Assembly: GCA_001462255.1 (NCBI GenBank)
Contig: LIUJ01000153.1
Coordinates: 1-11,636, forward strand
Length of the DNA: 11,636 nucleotides
From: Fibrobacteria bacterium GUT77
GTDB lineage: Bacteria > Fibrobacterota > Chitinivibrionia > Chitinivibrionales > Chitinispirillaceae
Reading direction: 5' to 3'
Part shown: piece after piece, positions 1-7,415 of the stretch
How the letters are laid out: each line of letters opens with the position of its first letter
Position numbering within the stretch: position 1 is the first letter of the stretch
Program-made: the position numbers and the translations under genes
The notes under the pieces: model-generated
Database searches by the model: none
Seen by the model: only the letters and a program-made list of their open reading frames with translations
Told to the model about the DNA's origin: nothing

Positions 1-300
1 AGGCTACGGGACGACACAACAACGCTACCCGCTCCGCGATTGGGCGCGGAAGGCGTAATGGTTGAAGTCATCGGCGTTCCCAAACCTATAAACACGACCG
101 GTCAATCCGTTTGCTCAATGCCGACGCGTCCCCCCGGCTTCGGCTGTCAGGCGGCACCGCTTTGGTGCCATGTATACCAATATAATTCATGGGGCGGTAG
201 AAAGTCAAATCTTTTTTTATTTTTTTTAACGCCCCGCTACCGTCGGTTCGCTTACGCCCCGCCGCGCCTCGCGCGACCGGTATCGTATGGGATTTTGTTT
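1..300. other. Left-edge region without a supported gene
   Basis: I see no convincing complete gene here. In the second forward frame the first 57 bases read as 18 codons followed by TAA at 56-58 (ending RDWARKA), so they could be the tail of a gene running in from the left, but this is too short to judge. A clean hairpin lies at 153-169 (GGCACC, 5-nt loop, GGTGCC). Further right are T-runs at about 211-227 flanked by GGGGCGGTAG (191-200) and CGCCCC/CTACCG (230-242), which are alternative partners of each other. These structures could be transcription termination signals for the upstream gene or part of a small structured RNA. The 104-codon plus-strand frame starting at 40 has a composition unlike a protein and no plausible ribosome site, and I do not call it. 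Confidence 0.4.
153..169 (+). terminator. Possible hairpin terminator for a gene left of the window
   Basis: A perfect 6-bp inverted repeat GGCACC/GGTGCC encloses a 5-nt loop. No T-run follows immediately; the first long T-tract begins about 40 nt further on, so the assignment as an intrinsic terminator is weak. It could equally be a stem within an unrecognised RNA. Confidence 0.25.
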
Positions 301-326
301 TTGGGTATTGACATTCCGAATCCCAT
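287..326. promoter_or_regulatory. Operator-like inverted repeat around the -35 box
   Basis: The 8-bp arms ATGGGATT (287-294) and AATCCCAT (319-326) are exact reverse complements separated by 24 bp. The -35 hexamer lies between them and the right arm sits inside the promoter spacer. A dimeric or looping repressor bound here would block RNA polymerase. No regulator gene is visible next to it, so the function is inferred only from position. Confidence 0.3.
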
Positions 327-336
327 GTATTATTTT
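308..336 (+). promoter_or_regulatory. Sigma-70-type promoter of the McrBC-like operon
   Basis: A perfect -35 hexamer TTGACA (308-313) is followed after 17 nt by TATTTT (331-336), a 4/6 match to the -10 consensus. Two TTATAAA copies just downstream (335-341 and 349-355) give alternative -10-like sequences. Transcription starting near 343-345 would leave a leader of about 80 nt before the ATPase gene at 426. The region turns sharply AT-rich here after GC-rich DNA, as expected of a promoter. Confidence 0.6.
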
Positions 337-425
337 ATAAAGTATAGATTATAAACCGTATTGTGTTCGACCCTCGCCATTGTGCCCTGTGTCGGCTTTA
401 TTAACCCCCAAAAGGAGGCAAGCCA

Positions 426-3014
426 ATGAAACAATTGATGGGATTCATCAATTACAAAAACGGCTATTACAATTTCATACCGCACTGCGTCTTTGACGCG
501 GATGATATTGAGGGCAACGTTTTTAAGCCGGTGGACAGATACCGGGAGTACCCCTCTTTCGGGATGATAGAGCTGGGGTCCGACGCGCAAAACAAGCACC
601 TCGACGACGACGTACTGTACTTGCACAGCTTATGCGCCCACTCAAAGGGAAATCCTATATGTTGCTTTGTGTTCGACGAGGAGACCGAACTGCAAAAAAT
701 ACCAACGGCCAGCGGCAAAGAAAAAAAAGTCCTGAATATCATGGAATTGCGCAAAAAGAGAGTGGGGTTGCAGAATCGGGTAAGAAAGATATCGGATTTG
801 CGCGCCTATAAGGCAGTTACGGTTCTTTATGAGGAGCGCGAGAATTTGAGTAAAAAATTGGCCAGCCCCAACCAAGAGCGAATTTATGTGAACGAGTGTT
901 GTATGGAGGGCGAATTGGTCATGCTTAAAGACGACGGAAAATATATGGGCCCCTACGAGTTTATGGTGAGGGAGGTAACGCCGGAGTGGTACATACAATC
1001 GGGAAAAAACGAGTTGTGCACCGTAAAGTACCACAAAGACGATACGATAAGAGAGTATAGGTTTGTGGACGTTAAAGACATTATGTATCAAGACAACAAA
1101 ATAACCAAACGCGACACCGTTTCAATAGACGTGGTATTCATACCGGAGAGTAGCCTACCGCGACACATGGACGTGATTACCAACGATAAATTGTTGGAGC
1201 GTATGACCAAGGCCTGCAAATCGCACGATATCATAAACGAATACAAAAATTCCCCGATAATGTCGGATGAGATACCGGAAGACATACGAAAAAACAGGTG
1301 GGACAGGGTCATAGCCATCTACAAAAACATCGAGGAAGACAGAGAGAAGAAAAAGAAATTGCTTAACGCTATTGTAAACTCGCCCATTGACGAGGATAGG
1401 GCGTGGATATCGGAGATCATCACAAAGAGCGACGAGTACAGGAGTCTCGAAGAACGGTATGACAACGCATCTAAAGGGGTGGTCGCGTCGAGCGGCGGCA
1501 ATGTCGGGTACGTAGGCGCCGAGCGAAACGACAAACCGTTGGCGTTGCCGGAAGATACCGGCGGGTTGGACGAGCGGGCGGCCTCCTTAAAAAACGAGTT
1601 GCGCGCGCTTGAGGAGAAACTCGGAAAGTACGAGAGGCTGGAGCGGATAAACGAGGCCATCAAAAGTCAAGAGGAGGAGCTCGACCAAATAGAAAAAAAG
1701 AACCAAAAGCTCAGGGACCAGTTGGAAAAGAACATGGGGAAGTTGCAAGACGACATCAAAAACACCATAAACAGCGTTACCCCGACGCGAGTGGCGCTCG
1801 AACCCATAGTCACAAACGAGATACTGCAATCGGTAGGCCGCTACCGGCAGGAAGACGAGGCCGTATCGTATCAAAGGAGATGCGAACACATCGTTAATTT
1901 TTGCAAAACGATCAAGTCCAAACCCCCGGCCGAACTGGTCGACTGCTTGGTTAAGAGAGTTCAGCGAGAGAGGCCGACGTATACGCACAACGAGATAGTC
2001 AACATATATACTTGCGTCGTACAGGGGTTCCTTACCGTGTTTTCGGGAAAACCGGGTACGGGAAAGACCTCAATATGCAACATAATAGCCGATAGTTTGG
2101 GGATAACCCAAAACGCCGCGGCAATAGAGGGTTCCCGCTACGTCCCCATCTCCGTAGAGAGGGGATGGTCGTCCAAGAGAGACCTTATAGGGTATTACAA
2201 CCCGCTTACGCGGCGCTACGACAAGAGCAATATGGGAATCTACGACGCCCTCGTAACGCTGAATACCGAACGCGAGAATTCCCCGTTGCCCTTCGTAATC
2301 CTGCTCGACGAGGCGAATTTGAGCCCAATAGAGTATTACTGGTCGAATTTTATGGCGGCTACGGAGATAGACAAGTCGCACAACAATCCCGTGTGGATAG
2401 ACATAGGCACGGAAGAGCTGATGTACATTCCAGAAACCCTGAAGTTCATAGCCACGATAAACAACGACGAAACGACCGAGAACCTCTCGCCTCGACTGAT
2501 AGACAGGGCGTGGGTGATAAAACTGCCCGTAACCAAAAAATACGAAAACAAAGCGATTCCGGCAAACGCGGAGCGCGGCCCCGCCGACACGATATTGTGG
2601 CGCGACCTTAAAGCCGCGTTCTCCAACGCGAACAAACAACCCGGAAGCGACGCCGCCAAAAAACAAAAAGAGGATTTGACCGAAATTTACGACAAATTCA
2701 ACGCGCACCGAATGGAAATAAGTCCGCGAATAATAAACGTTATCGACAATTACATCTCCGCCGCCAACGGTCTGATGGAAAAAGACAGAAAAAACGACCC
2801 GTTCAATCAGGAACCGGAACAGGCCGCCCTCGACTTCGCCGTAGTGCAAAAACTCCTGCCCAAAATCAACGATCGCTACGACGTATACGAAAAACTGTTC
2901 AATGAACTGTTGGAAATATGCGACGACAACAATTTGGTCAGAACGAAGAAGTCCATTAACGATATGATAGACAATAAAGAAAGAAATATGGGGTACTGTC
3001 AATTCTTGGTTTGA
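426..3014 (+). CDS. McrB-like AAA+ ATPase with coiled-coil, defence operon
   Basis: An 862-residue AAA+ ATPase of the McrB branch, expected to be the motor subunit of a McrBC-type nuclease. The ATG has an ideal ribosome site (AAAGGAGG, 411-418, 7-nt spacer). Visible parts: an unrecognised N-terminal region (1-~150); a possibly beta-rich segment (~157-245, containing GKYMGPYEFMVREV); a charged helical region; a strong coiled coil (~382-449, rich in E, K, L); then the AAA+ module. Walker A is GKPGTGKT (541-548), followed by a conserved-looking RGWSSKRDLIGYYNPLT block, Walker B FVILLDEAN (~623-631), sensor 1 FIATINN (674-680) and candidate arginine fingers R690/R694 in SPRLIDRAW. McrB family members usually hydrolyse nucleotide (GTP in E. 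coli McrB) to drive cleavage by McrC; which nucleotide is used here cannot be read from sequence. No recognisable methylcytosine-binding domain is present, so the target is unknown. It ends 11 nt before its nuclease partner. Confidence 0.85.
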   Translation: MKQLMGFINYKNGYYNFIPHCVFDADDIEGNVFKPVDRYREYPSFGMIELGSDAQNKHLDDDVLYLHSLCAHSKGNPICCFVFDEETELQKIPTASGKEKKVLNIMELRKKRVGLQNRVRKISDLRAYKAVTVLYEERENLSKKLASPNQERIYVNECCMEGELVMLKDDGKYMGPYEFMVREVTPEWYIQSGKNELCTVKYHKDDTIREYRFVDVKDIMYQDNKITKRDTVSIDVVFIPESSLPRHMDVITNDKLLERMTKACKSHDIINEYKNSPIMSDEIPEDIRKNRWDRVIAIYKNIEEDREKKKKLLNAIVNSPIDEDRAWISEIITKSDEYRSLEERYDNASKGVVASSGGNVGYVGAERNDKPLALPEDTGGLDERAASLKNELRALEEKLGKYERLERINEAIKSQEEELDQIEKKNQKLRDQLEKNMGKLQDDIKNTINSVTPTRVALEPIVTNEILQSVGRYRQEDEAVSYQRRCEHIVNFCKTIKSKPPAELVDCLVKRVQRERPTYTHNEIVNIYTCVVQGFLTVFSGKPGTGKTSICNIIADSLGITQNAAAIEGSRYVPISVERGWSSKRDLIGYYNPLTRRYDKSNMGIYDALVTLNTERENSPLPFVILLDEANLSPIEYYWSNFMAATEIDKSHNNPVWIDIGTEELMYIPETLKFIATINNDETTENLSPRLIDRAWVIKLPVTKKYENKAIPANAERGPADTILWRDLKAAFSNANKQPGSDAAKKQKEDLTEIYDKFNAHRMEISPRIINVIDNYISAANGLMEKDRKNDPFNQEPEQAALDFAVVQKLLPKINDRYDVYEKLFNELLEICDDNNLVRTKKSINDMIDNKERNMGYCQFLV

Positions 3015-3025
3015 GGCGCGGCGCT

Positions 3026-4870
3026 ATGGATAACATAAAACTTGATTTCTGTCAAGAGGGCAAACCGCCCGTCTCCGTCTCGCTGGCGCGCCCGACGGAG
3101 GGCGGAACCGTCGCGTACGCCGACGACGAGATAGACGCGAACGGCCTTTGCAACGACGTGTCGTACGGGATAACCGTAAACGCGAACGCCGACGACGTTT
3201 GCTCGACGGAATTGTTTGTAAACAAAAAAATCATACCGATTGAGCTTAAACGTGAAAACGGTAAGTTGGAAATCGTCCCCGCGGTCGAAGACAAACGAAT
3301 CTTCCTCAAATGCGTGGGCGGAGTTAAAATAAAATGCCGCGTAACCTACGCCGCCGGCGACAAAGCGGAATACGTGTCCAAAAGCGTGCGAATAATGAGA
3401 CACAACGACGCGGCTAACCGCGGCGTGGTGGGCATGCTCGATTTCATTTACAAAAACGGCGAGCGATACCTGCGCGAAAAACGGAAATACCTGCGGACGA
3501 ACACGACAGCCGAAAGCGGACACCAAAATTCCATAGAGGTAAAACTCGACATTCTGAAACGGACTCTCGAAACGTACAAACAATGCTACGGTTACTTCAC
3601 CAAATCGCCTAAAAAAAAGTTGATAAACGACGATGTGGTGGGCTCCTTCGAAAAACTGGGAACCGTTACCGTCAAAACGCTGCGCTACATCGCCTCGCAC
3701 CCGGAAGAGCTGGTGAGAGTCAACCACAGCACCGGAATCAACATACACAAACAATACTTTCAACCGAGAAACACGCTCGTTTCCACAACGGTCTTTTCCG
3801 ACGACGTTTACGAAAACCAAGTAACGGTAGGCTTCCTGAAAACCGTCAACAACGAGCTGAAGAAGCTCGACAAGCGGATCAACAACCTGCTCGCGTCGCT
3901 ACACTCGGACAAATTCGACACGGAGTACATAGACTCTATGGCCTGTATCTACGAAAGCCGCAAAGAGACGCTCAAAAGCTACCTTGACTGCGTGAAAACC
4001 CTGCGCTCCGAATTTGAGACGATGTACTTCCGCTACTCCCGCGTTCTCACGGTGTCGCCTTTCGACGTGGTGGCGCTACCCAAATACACGCGGGTATTCC
4101 AATCCGTTAGAGATTACCACCTGATCTACGACCAAATTTTGGAATGGTTCAGCTACGGAAACTACAGCGTGGAAAAATACGATCTGATTTTCATGCCCAA
4201 CACCACGGACGAACTCTACGAATACTTTTGTTTGGTGAAAATCAACACGTGCTTGGAAAAGTACCTCGATTACAAGTTAGATCGCGGGTTCCCGTTTAAG
4301 TATCCGGAGAGCGCATACTACACCAACACGCCGCACAACAACACCTTCAAATTCATAAATCGCCACAATCCCGACGAAACGGTTACGGTCTACTTTCAAC
4401 CGACCGTCTTGGGAGAGGGCGCGGGGGAAAACGATCTTTTGCTATTCAGAAACACGCGCTACAGCATAGCCAAAACCGACGTCGACGACGAAGAGCAAAG
4501 CAGCCACGGGAGATTCTACAATCCCGACATCGTTTTTAAGGTAACGCGAAACGGCACGATAAAATACTTCATTATAGACGCTAAATTCAGCACGGCCGAT
4601 ACCGTAGCCAAGTACCGCCTGCCGGGATTGGTCTTCAAATACTGGTTTTCCTTAAGCCCGATAAACACGGCGGACACCATAGCCGGAATATGCTTTATGT
4701 GCGGCAAAGGGGATGGGGGAGATAAAACGGAAGACATATACAATACCCCAAACGCGCCCCGAACGGATATAAAACCGTCGGCGAAGATCATTACGATAAT
4801 GGGAACGGACGTCGACGATTACGGAGAGATAAAATCGCTACTGTTGGAGTACGTTTCGGAGCTAGGGTAA
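3026..4870 (+). CDS. DUF2357 / McrC-like PD-(D/E)XK nuclease subunit
   Basis: A 614-residue partner of the upstream ATPase. I choose ATG 3026, which has GAGG at 3013-3016 overlapping the ATPase stop; an in-frame TTG at 3011 that overlaps that stop is an alternative adding five residues. The N-terminal ~110 residues look beta-rich. The middle is helical and contains YENQV (262-266), a motif typical of DUF2357 proteins, and LYEYFCLVKINTCLEKYLDYK. The C-terminal nuclease core shows NPDIVF with D501 and IIDAKF with D518 and K520, separated by the usual beta-hairpin spacing; this is the PD-(D/E)XK signature found in McrC. Its expected role is DNA (or possibly RNA) cleavage dependent on the ATPase ring. 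All key motifs seem intact. Tight spacing with the ATPase gene supports one operon and one complex. An independent single-gene DUF2357 role is less likely. Confidence 0.82.
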   Translation: MDNIKLDFCQEGKPPVSVSLARPTEGGTVAYADDEIDANGLCNDVSYGITVNANADDVCSTELFVNKKIIPIELKRENGKLEIVPAVEDKRIFLKCVGGVKIKCRVTYAAGDKAEYVSKSVRIMRHNDAANRGVVGMLDFIYKNGERYLREKRKYLRTNTTAESGHQNSIEVKLDILKRTLETYKQCYGYFTKSPKKKLINDDVVGSFEKLGTVTVKTLRYIASHPEELVRVNHSTGINIHKQYFQPRNTLVSTTVFSDDVYENQVTVGFLKTVNNELKKLDKRINNLLASLHSDKFDTEYIDSMACIYESRKETLKSYLDCVKTLRSEFETMYFRYSRVLTVSPFDVVALPKYTRVFQSVRDYHLIYDQILEWFSYGNYSVEKYDLIFMPNTTDELYEYFCLVKINTCLEKYLDYKLDRGFPFKYPESAYYTNTPHNNTFKFINRHNPDETVTVYFQPTVLGEGAGENDLLLFRNTRYSIAKTDVDDEEQSSHGRFYNPDIVFKVTRNGTIKYFIIDAKFSTADTVAKYRLPGLVFKYWFSLSPINTADTIAGICFMCGKGDGGDKTEDIYNTPNAPRTDIKPSAKIITIMGTDVDDYGEIKSLLLEYVSELG

Positions 4871-4895
4871 AGGGAATTATAATTCCCTCTTTTTG
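4871..4895 (+). terminator. Palindromic terminator between convergent genes
   Basis: AGGGAATTATAATTCCCT (4871-4888) is a perfect 18-bp palindrome that begins directly after the nuclease stop codon and is followed by CTTTTTG. It fits an intrinsic terminator for the plus-strand operon (7-bp stem with TATA loop). The opposite strand has only a short T-run after the stem, so termination of the minus-strand operon here would be weaker. The TAA stop codon of the BioC-like gene (4877-4879) lies inside the stem. Confidence 0.7.
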
Positions 4896-5683
4896 ACCGT
4901 GCCTATAACGGAGCGATAGGTAAGCGGCACGGTTCCCTTCTTGCCGAAGACCAGCGTGTAATCTTTGTAAAGTTCCGCCAGTTCCGACCGGTTCAGCAAC
5001 CGTCCGTTTGTGGCCGTCGCGCCGAGGCGGCTCAAATTTCCCAAAGCCGAGGCGGCGTCGGGGAAGCGTTGCACCCGGTCGTAGTGCTCTATCGCTTCCG
5101 GTTGCACGTCGAAACCGGCACCGTCGAGCGCCATCAGCAGTTCGCTTACCGTAGGCAACCATATCACCGGCGGCAGACCCATGCGCGCCCGCGTTTCTAT
5201 GAGTTCCGTGAACGCGCCGTCCACGAATACGGCAAAGCAGAGCGCACCGTTCGGTTTTAGCGCGTTGGCTATGCCGCGTAGCGCGACTTCCGGAGCGGAT
5301 AGCCACTGCAAGACGGATACGGCGACGGCGCCGTGTAGCGATCCGTCGCGGAAGGGCAGTCGATCTATGTCCGCGTTTACGGCATACACCGCCCGCCCCG
5401 CCCGCACGGCGCGCCGTAGCGGCGGGAAGGCCAAATCCACGCATGTCAAACGCGCGTCGGTCGACAACCCACGTAAAATCTCCGCGAACTTGCCGGTGCC
5501 GCCGCCCAAATCCGCCCACAGTTGCCCCGCCCCAAGCTCAAGGCGCGTAAGGGCGGCAACCCGCTTTATGATTTCTATGCTCACCCCGGCGGCGGACTCG
5601 CATACCCCGGCAACACGCCCGAAACGAGCGGCTATACGCCCCTTGGGGGGCAATACCGGCGGCTCGTCCGTAAGGTACGTCAC
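4877..5683 (-). CDS. bioC: BioC-like malonyl-ACP O-methyltransferase
   Basis: A 268-residue class I SAM-dependent methyltransferase. BioC methylates malonyl-ACP (or -CoA) in the cytosol so that fatty-acid enzymes can build the pimeloyl chain of biotin. Evidence: an N-terminal IAARFGRVAGVCESAAGVS segment (17-35) like the BioC start (phasing of arginine, phenylalanine and aromatic/small residues), SAM motif I DLGGGTG (58-64, with glycine where many relatives have cysteine), an acidic motif II CVDLAF, and VSVLQWLSAPEVALRGIANALKP matching the BioC 'LQW' region. Length is near the usual 250-270. The start is GTG at 5683-5681, only 2 nt after the malQ stop; no strong ribosome site is seen apart from a G-run 11 nt upstream, so translational coupling to malQ is likely. 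No other biotin gene is in the window. A different small-molecule methyltransferase of the same superfamily remains possible. Confidence 0.72.
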   Translation of the reverse strand: MTYLTDEPPVLPPKGRIAARFGRVAGVCESAAGVSIEIIKRVAALTRLELGAGQLWADLGGGTGKFAEILRGLSTDARLTCVDLAFPPLRRAVRAGRAVYAVNADIDRLPFRDGSLHGAVAVSVLQWLSAPEVALRGIANALKPNGALCFAVFVDGAFTELIETRARMGLPPVIWLPTVSELLMALDGAGFDVQPEAIEHYDRVQRFPDAASALGNLSRLGATATNGRLLNRSELAELYKDYTLVFGKKGTVPLTYRSVIGTVKKREL

Positions 5684-5685
5684 GG

Positions 5686-7167
5686 CTACCGCAACCCCCC
5701 GGCACGGCCGTAGACCTGCGTCATCTCCGACAGCGCCGCTAATTTCTCATAAATAGGCATCTTCTGTGTCATACGCCACTGCCAGTTGCCGAACATCGTG
5801 CCGGGTGTGTTCATCCTATGCTTGCCGCCCAACGCCAACACGTCTTGCATGGGGATTAGGCATAACCACGAGGGCGAGGCGAGGGCGCAACGAATTAACG
5901 CTTCCAAAAAACCGCTCTCCGAACAACCTAAGTAGTCGCAAACCCTCTTTTTGCCGTCGGCGGGAAGCGTCGAAAACCAACCGAGCGACGTGTCGTTGTC
6001 GTGCGTCCCCGTGTAGGTCACACTGTCCTTAGTTATGTTGTAGGGCAAATACGGGTTGTCCGGGTTGGAGTCAAAGGCAAACTGGAGGATCTTCATCCCG
6101 GGGGCGCCTATCGTTTCGCGCAATCTTGTAACCCCCTCCGTTATGTCGCCCAAGTCCTCCGCGATAAACGGCAAATCGCCGAGCGCCTCCTTTATGGCGT
6201 CAAAAAAGCGCCGTCCGGGGCCCTTGCGCCATTTTCCCTTCACGGCCGTGGGGTTCCCGTAGGGGATCGCCCAGTAACTGTCAAACGCCCTAAAATGGTC
6301 TATGCGCACGTAGTCCACAAACTCCAAGGTCTTCTGTATGCGGCGGCGCCACCACGAGTAGCCGCCGTCTTTCATGGCGTCCCATTTGTACAGCGGGTTG
6401 CCCCAAAGCTGCCCGGTCTCGCTAAAGTAATCCGGCGGCACTCCGGCAACCTCCACCGGCGTAAGCTTCTTGTCAAACATAAACTGCCCCGGCTCCGTCC
6501 AGGTGTCGGAACTGTCGTAGGCGGTGTAGAACGGCACGTCGCCGATGAGCGAAACCCCCTGTTTTACGGCGAACGCCCGCAACTTTTTCCACTGATGGTC
6601 AAAGAGGTACTGCAAAAACTTATGGTAGCGCAGATCGTCGGTGAACTTTTCGGATACGGTGTTTAGGGCGTCCTTCTCACGCTTCTTGTACGGCGCCTCC
6701 CACTCCCACCACGGCTTCTCCCCGTGCAACGTCTTTATAACGCGGAAGAGCGCGTAACCGTCGAGCCAAGCGGCCTCCTTGGCGCAAAATTCGACAAAAT
6801 CGGGCGTGTCCGTAAAGTGATCAAACGCCACGCGGAAGAGCTTTTCTTTCTCGGAGATGACTGCCCCAAAGTCCACGATATGGTCGGGTAGCTTGGGGTA
6901 GGCCCGTAGGTCGGCCTCCGAGAGCAACCCCATAGAGCGCAGTTCGTAGGGGCTTATGAGGAGCGTGTTCCCCGCGAATGAGCAAAGCGTTTGGTAGGGC
7001 GAGTCGCCGTAGCCGGTAGGGCCGAGCGGGCAGAACTGCCAAAAAGACTGCTTCGCCGCCGCGAGCTGGTCTATCCAGCGCAACGCCTGCAACCCGAGGT
7101 CGCCGATACCGTAGGATGACGGAAGCGACGTAGGGTGAAGAAATATACCGGATGCCCTGGTATTCAT
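5686..7167 (-). CDS. malQ: 4-alpha-glucanotransferase (amylomaltase, GH77)
   Basis: A 493-residue amylomaltase that moves alpha-1,4-glucan segments between malto-oligosaccharides in the cytosol, releasing glucose during glycogen or maltodextrin use. The start RASGIFLHPTSLPSSYGIGDLG is the family's hallmark, and the length matches compact bacterial MalQ. The three catalytic acids are readable: nucleophile D290 in YVRIDHFRAF, acid/base E337 in IAEDLGD, and D390 in GTHDNDTS. Active-site SYWAIPYG follows the nucleophile. The ATG at 7167-7165 has AAGGA about 14 nt upstream, a rather long spacing. It is the first gene of a probable two-gene minus-strand operon with the BioC-like gene; the metabolic link between them is not obvious. 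It reads away from the chemoreceptor gene. Confidence 0.95.
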   Translation of the reverse strand: MNTRASGIFLHPTSLPSSYGIGDLGLQALRWIDQLAAAKQSFWQFCPLGPTGYGDSPYQTLCSFAGNTLLISPYELRSMGLLSEADLRAYPKLPDHIVDFGAVISEKEKLFRVAFDHFTDTPDFVEFCAKEAAWLDGYALFRVIKTLHGEKPWWEWEAPYKKREKDALNTVSEKFTDDLRYHKFLQYLFDHQWKKLRAFAVKQGVSLIGDVPFYTAYDSSDTWTEPGQFMFDKKLTPVEVAGVPPDYFSETGQLWGNPLYKWDAMKDGGYSWWRRRIQKTLEFVDYVRIDHFRAFDSYWAIPYGNPTAVKGKWRKGPGRRFFDAIKEALGDLPFIAEDLGDITEGVTRLRETIGAPGMKILQFAFDSNPDNPYLPYNITKDSVTYTGTHDNDTSLGWFSTLPADGKKRVCDYLGCSESGFLEALIRCALASPSWLCLIPMQDVLALGGKHRMNTPGTMFGNWQWRMTQKMPIYEKLAALSEMTQVYGRAGGLR

Positions 7168-7415
7168 GGTGTTTGTAGCCGTCCTTTTCGTTTAAATTTG
7201 TTTTTTGAGCCGTATCAGTCAAATTACATACATATATATATAAATATAATAGACGGCGTACCGGAAATACAAATCAAAACATTAAAAACTAAAAACTAAA
7301 AACATCGTAATATTGCGTATTAAGTCGGTCATATATTATATTGTAGCTTCAAGTAAGTCCATAATCAAACCTATATGTCCGCGCGGTGCGCGTAATGTCG
7401 GTAGGAGGGTTAGCA
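7168..7415. promoter_or_regulatory. AT-rich divergent intergenic region (malQ / chemoreceptor)
   Basis: This 248-bp gap separates two divergent genes and must carry both promoters. It is much more AT-rich than its flanks. For malQ, a minus-strand TTGTAT (7272-7267) is followed after 15-18 nt by TATTAT/TATATT (about 7251-7244); a second, poorer option is TTGACT (7222-7217). For the chemoreceptor, TTGCGT (7313-7318) precedes TATTAT/TTATAT (7334-7341). None is a strong consensus. Three tandem copies of TAAAAAC lie at 7283-7303. I see no RNA gene or open frame here. Confidence 0.4.

Noticed and set aside
191..242. GGGGCG...CGCCCC and CGGTAG...CTACCG pairings considered as one long terminator
   Set aside because: The two pairings share bases and cross each other, so they cannot form one simple stem, and the T-run lies inside the loop rather than after it.
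40..354. A 104-codon plus-strand frame before the McrB-like gene
   Set aside because: It crosses hairpins, a T-run and the promoter, lacks a ribosome site and reads like translated non-coding DNA.
2070..3002. A 310-codon minus-strand frame opposite the ATPase gene
   Set aside because: It is antisense to the conserved AAA+ module and has a V/F/Y/R-rich shadow composition with no motif.
2999..3820. A 273-codon minus-strand frame opposite the nuclease gene
   Set aside because: Antisense shadow of a well-supported gene; no domain or ribosome site.
4791..5519. A 242-codon minus-strand frame overlapping the BioC-like gene
   Set aside because: Extremely arginine/glycine-rich, typical of an out-of-frame reading of GC-rich coding DNA; the BioC frame has the SAM motif.
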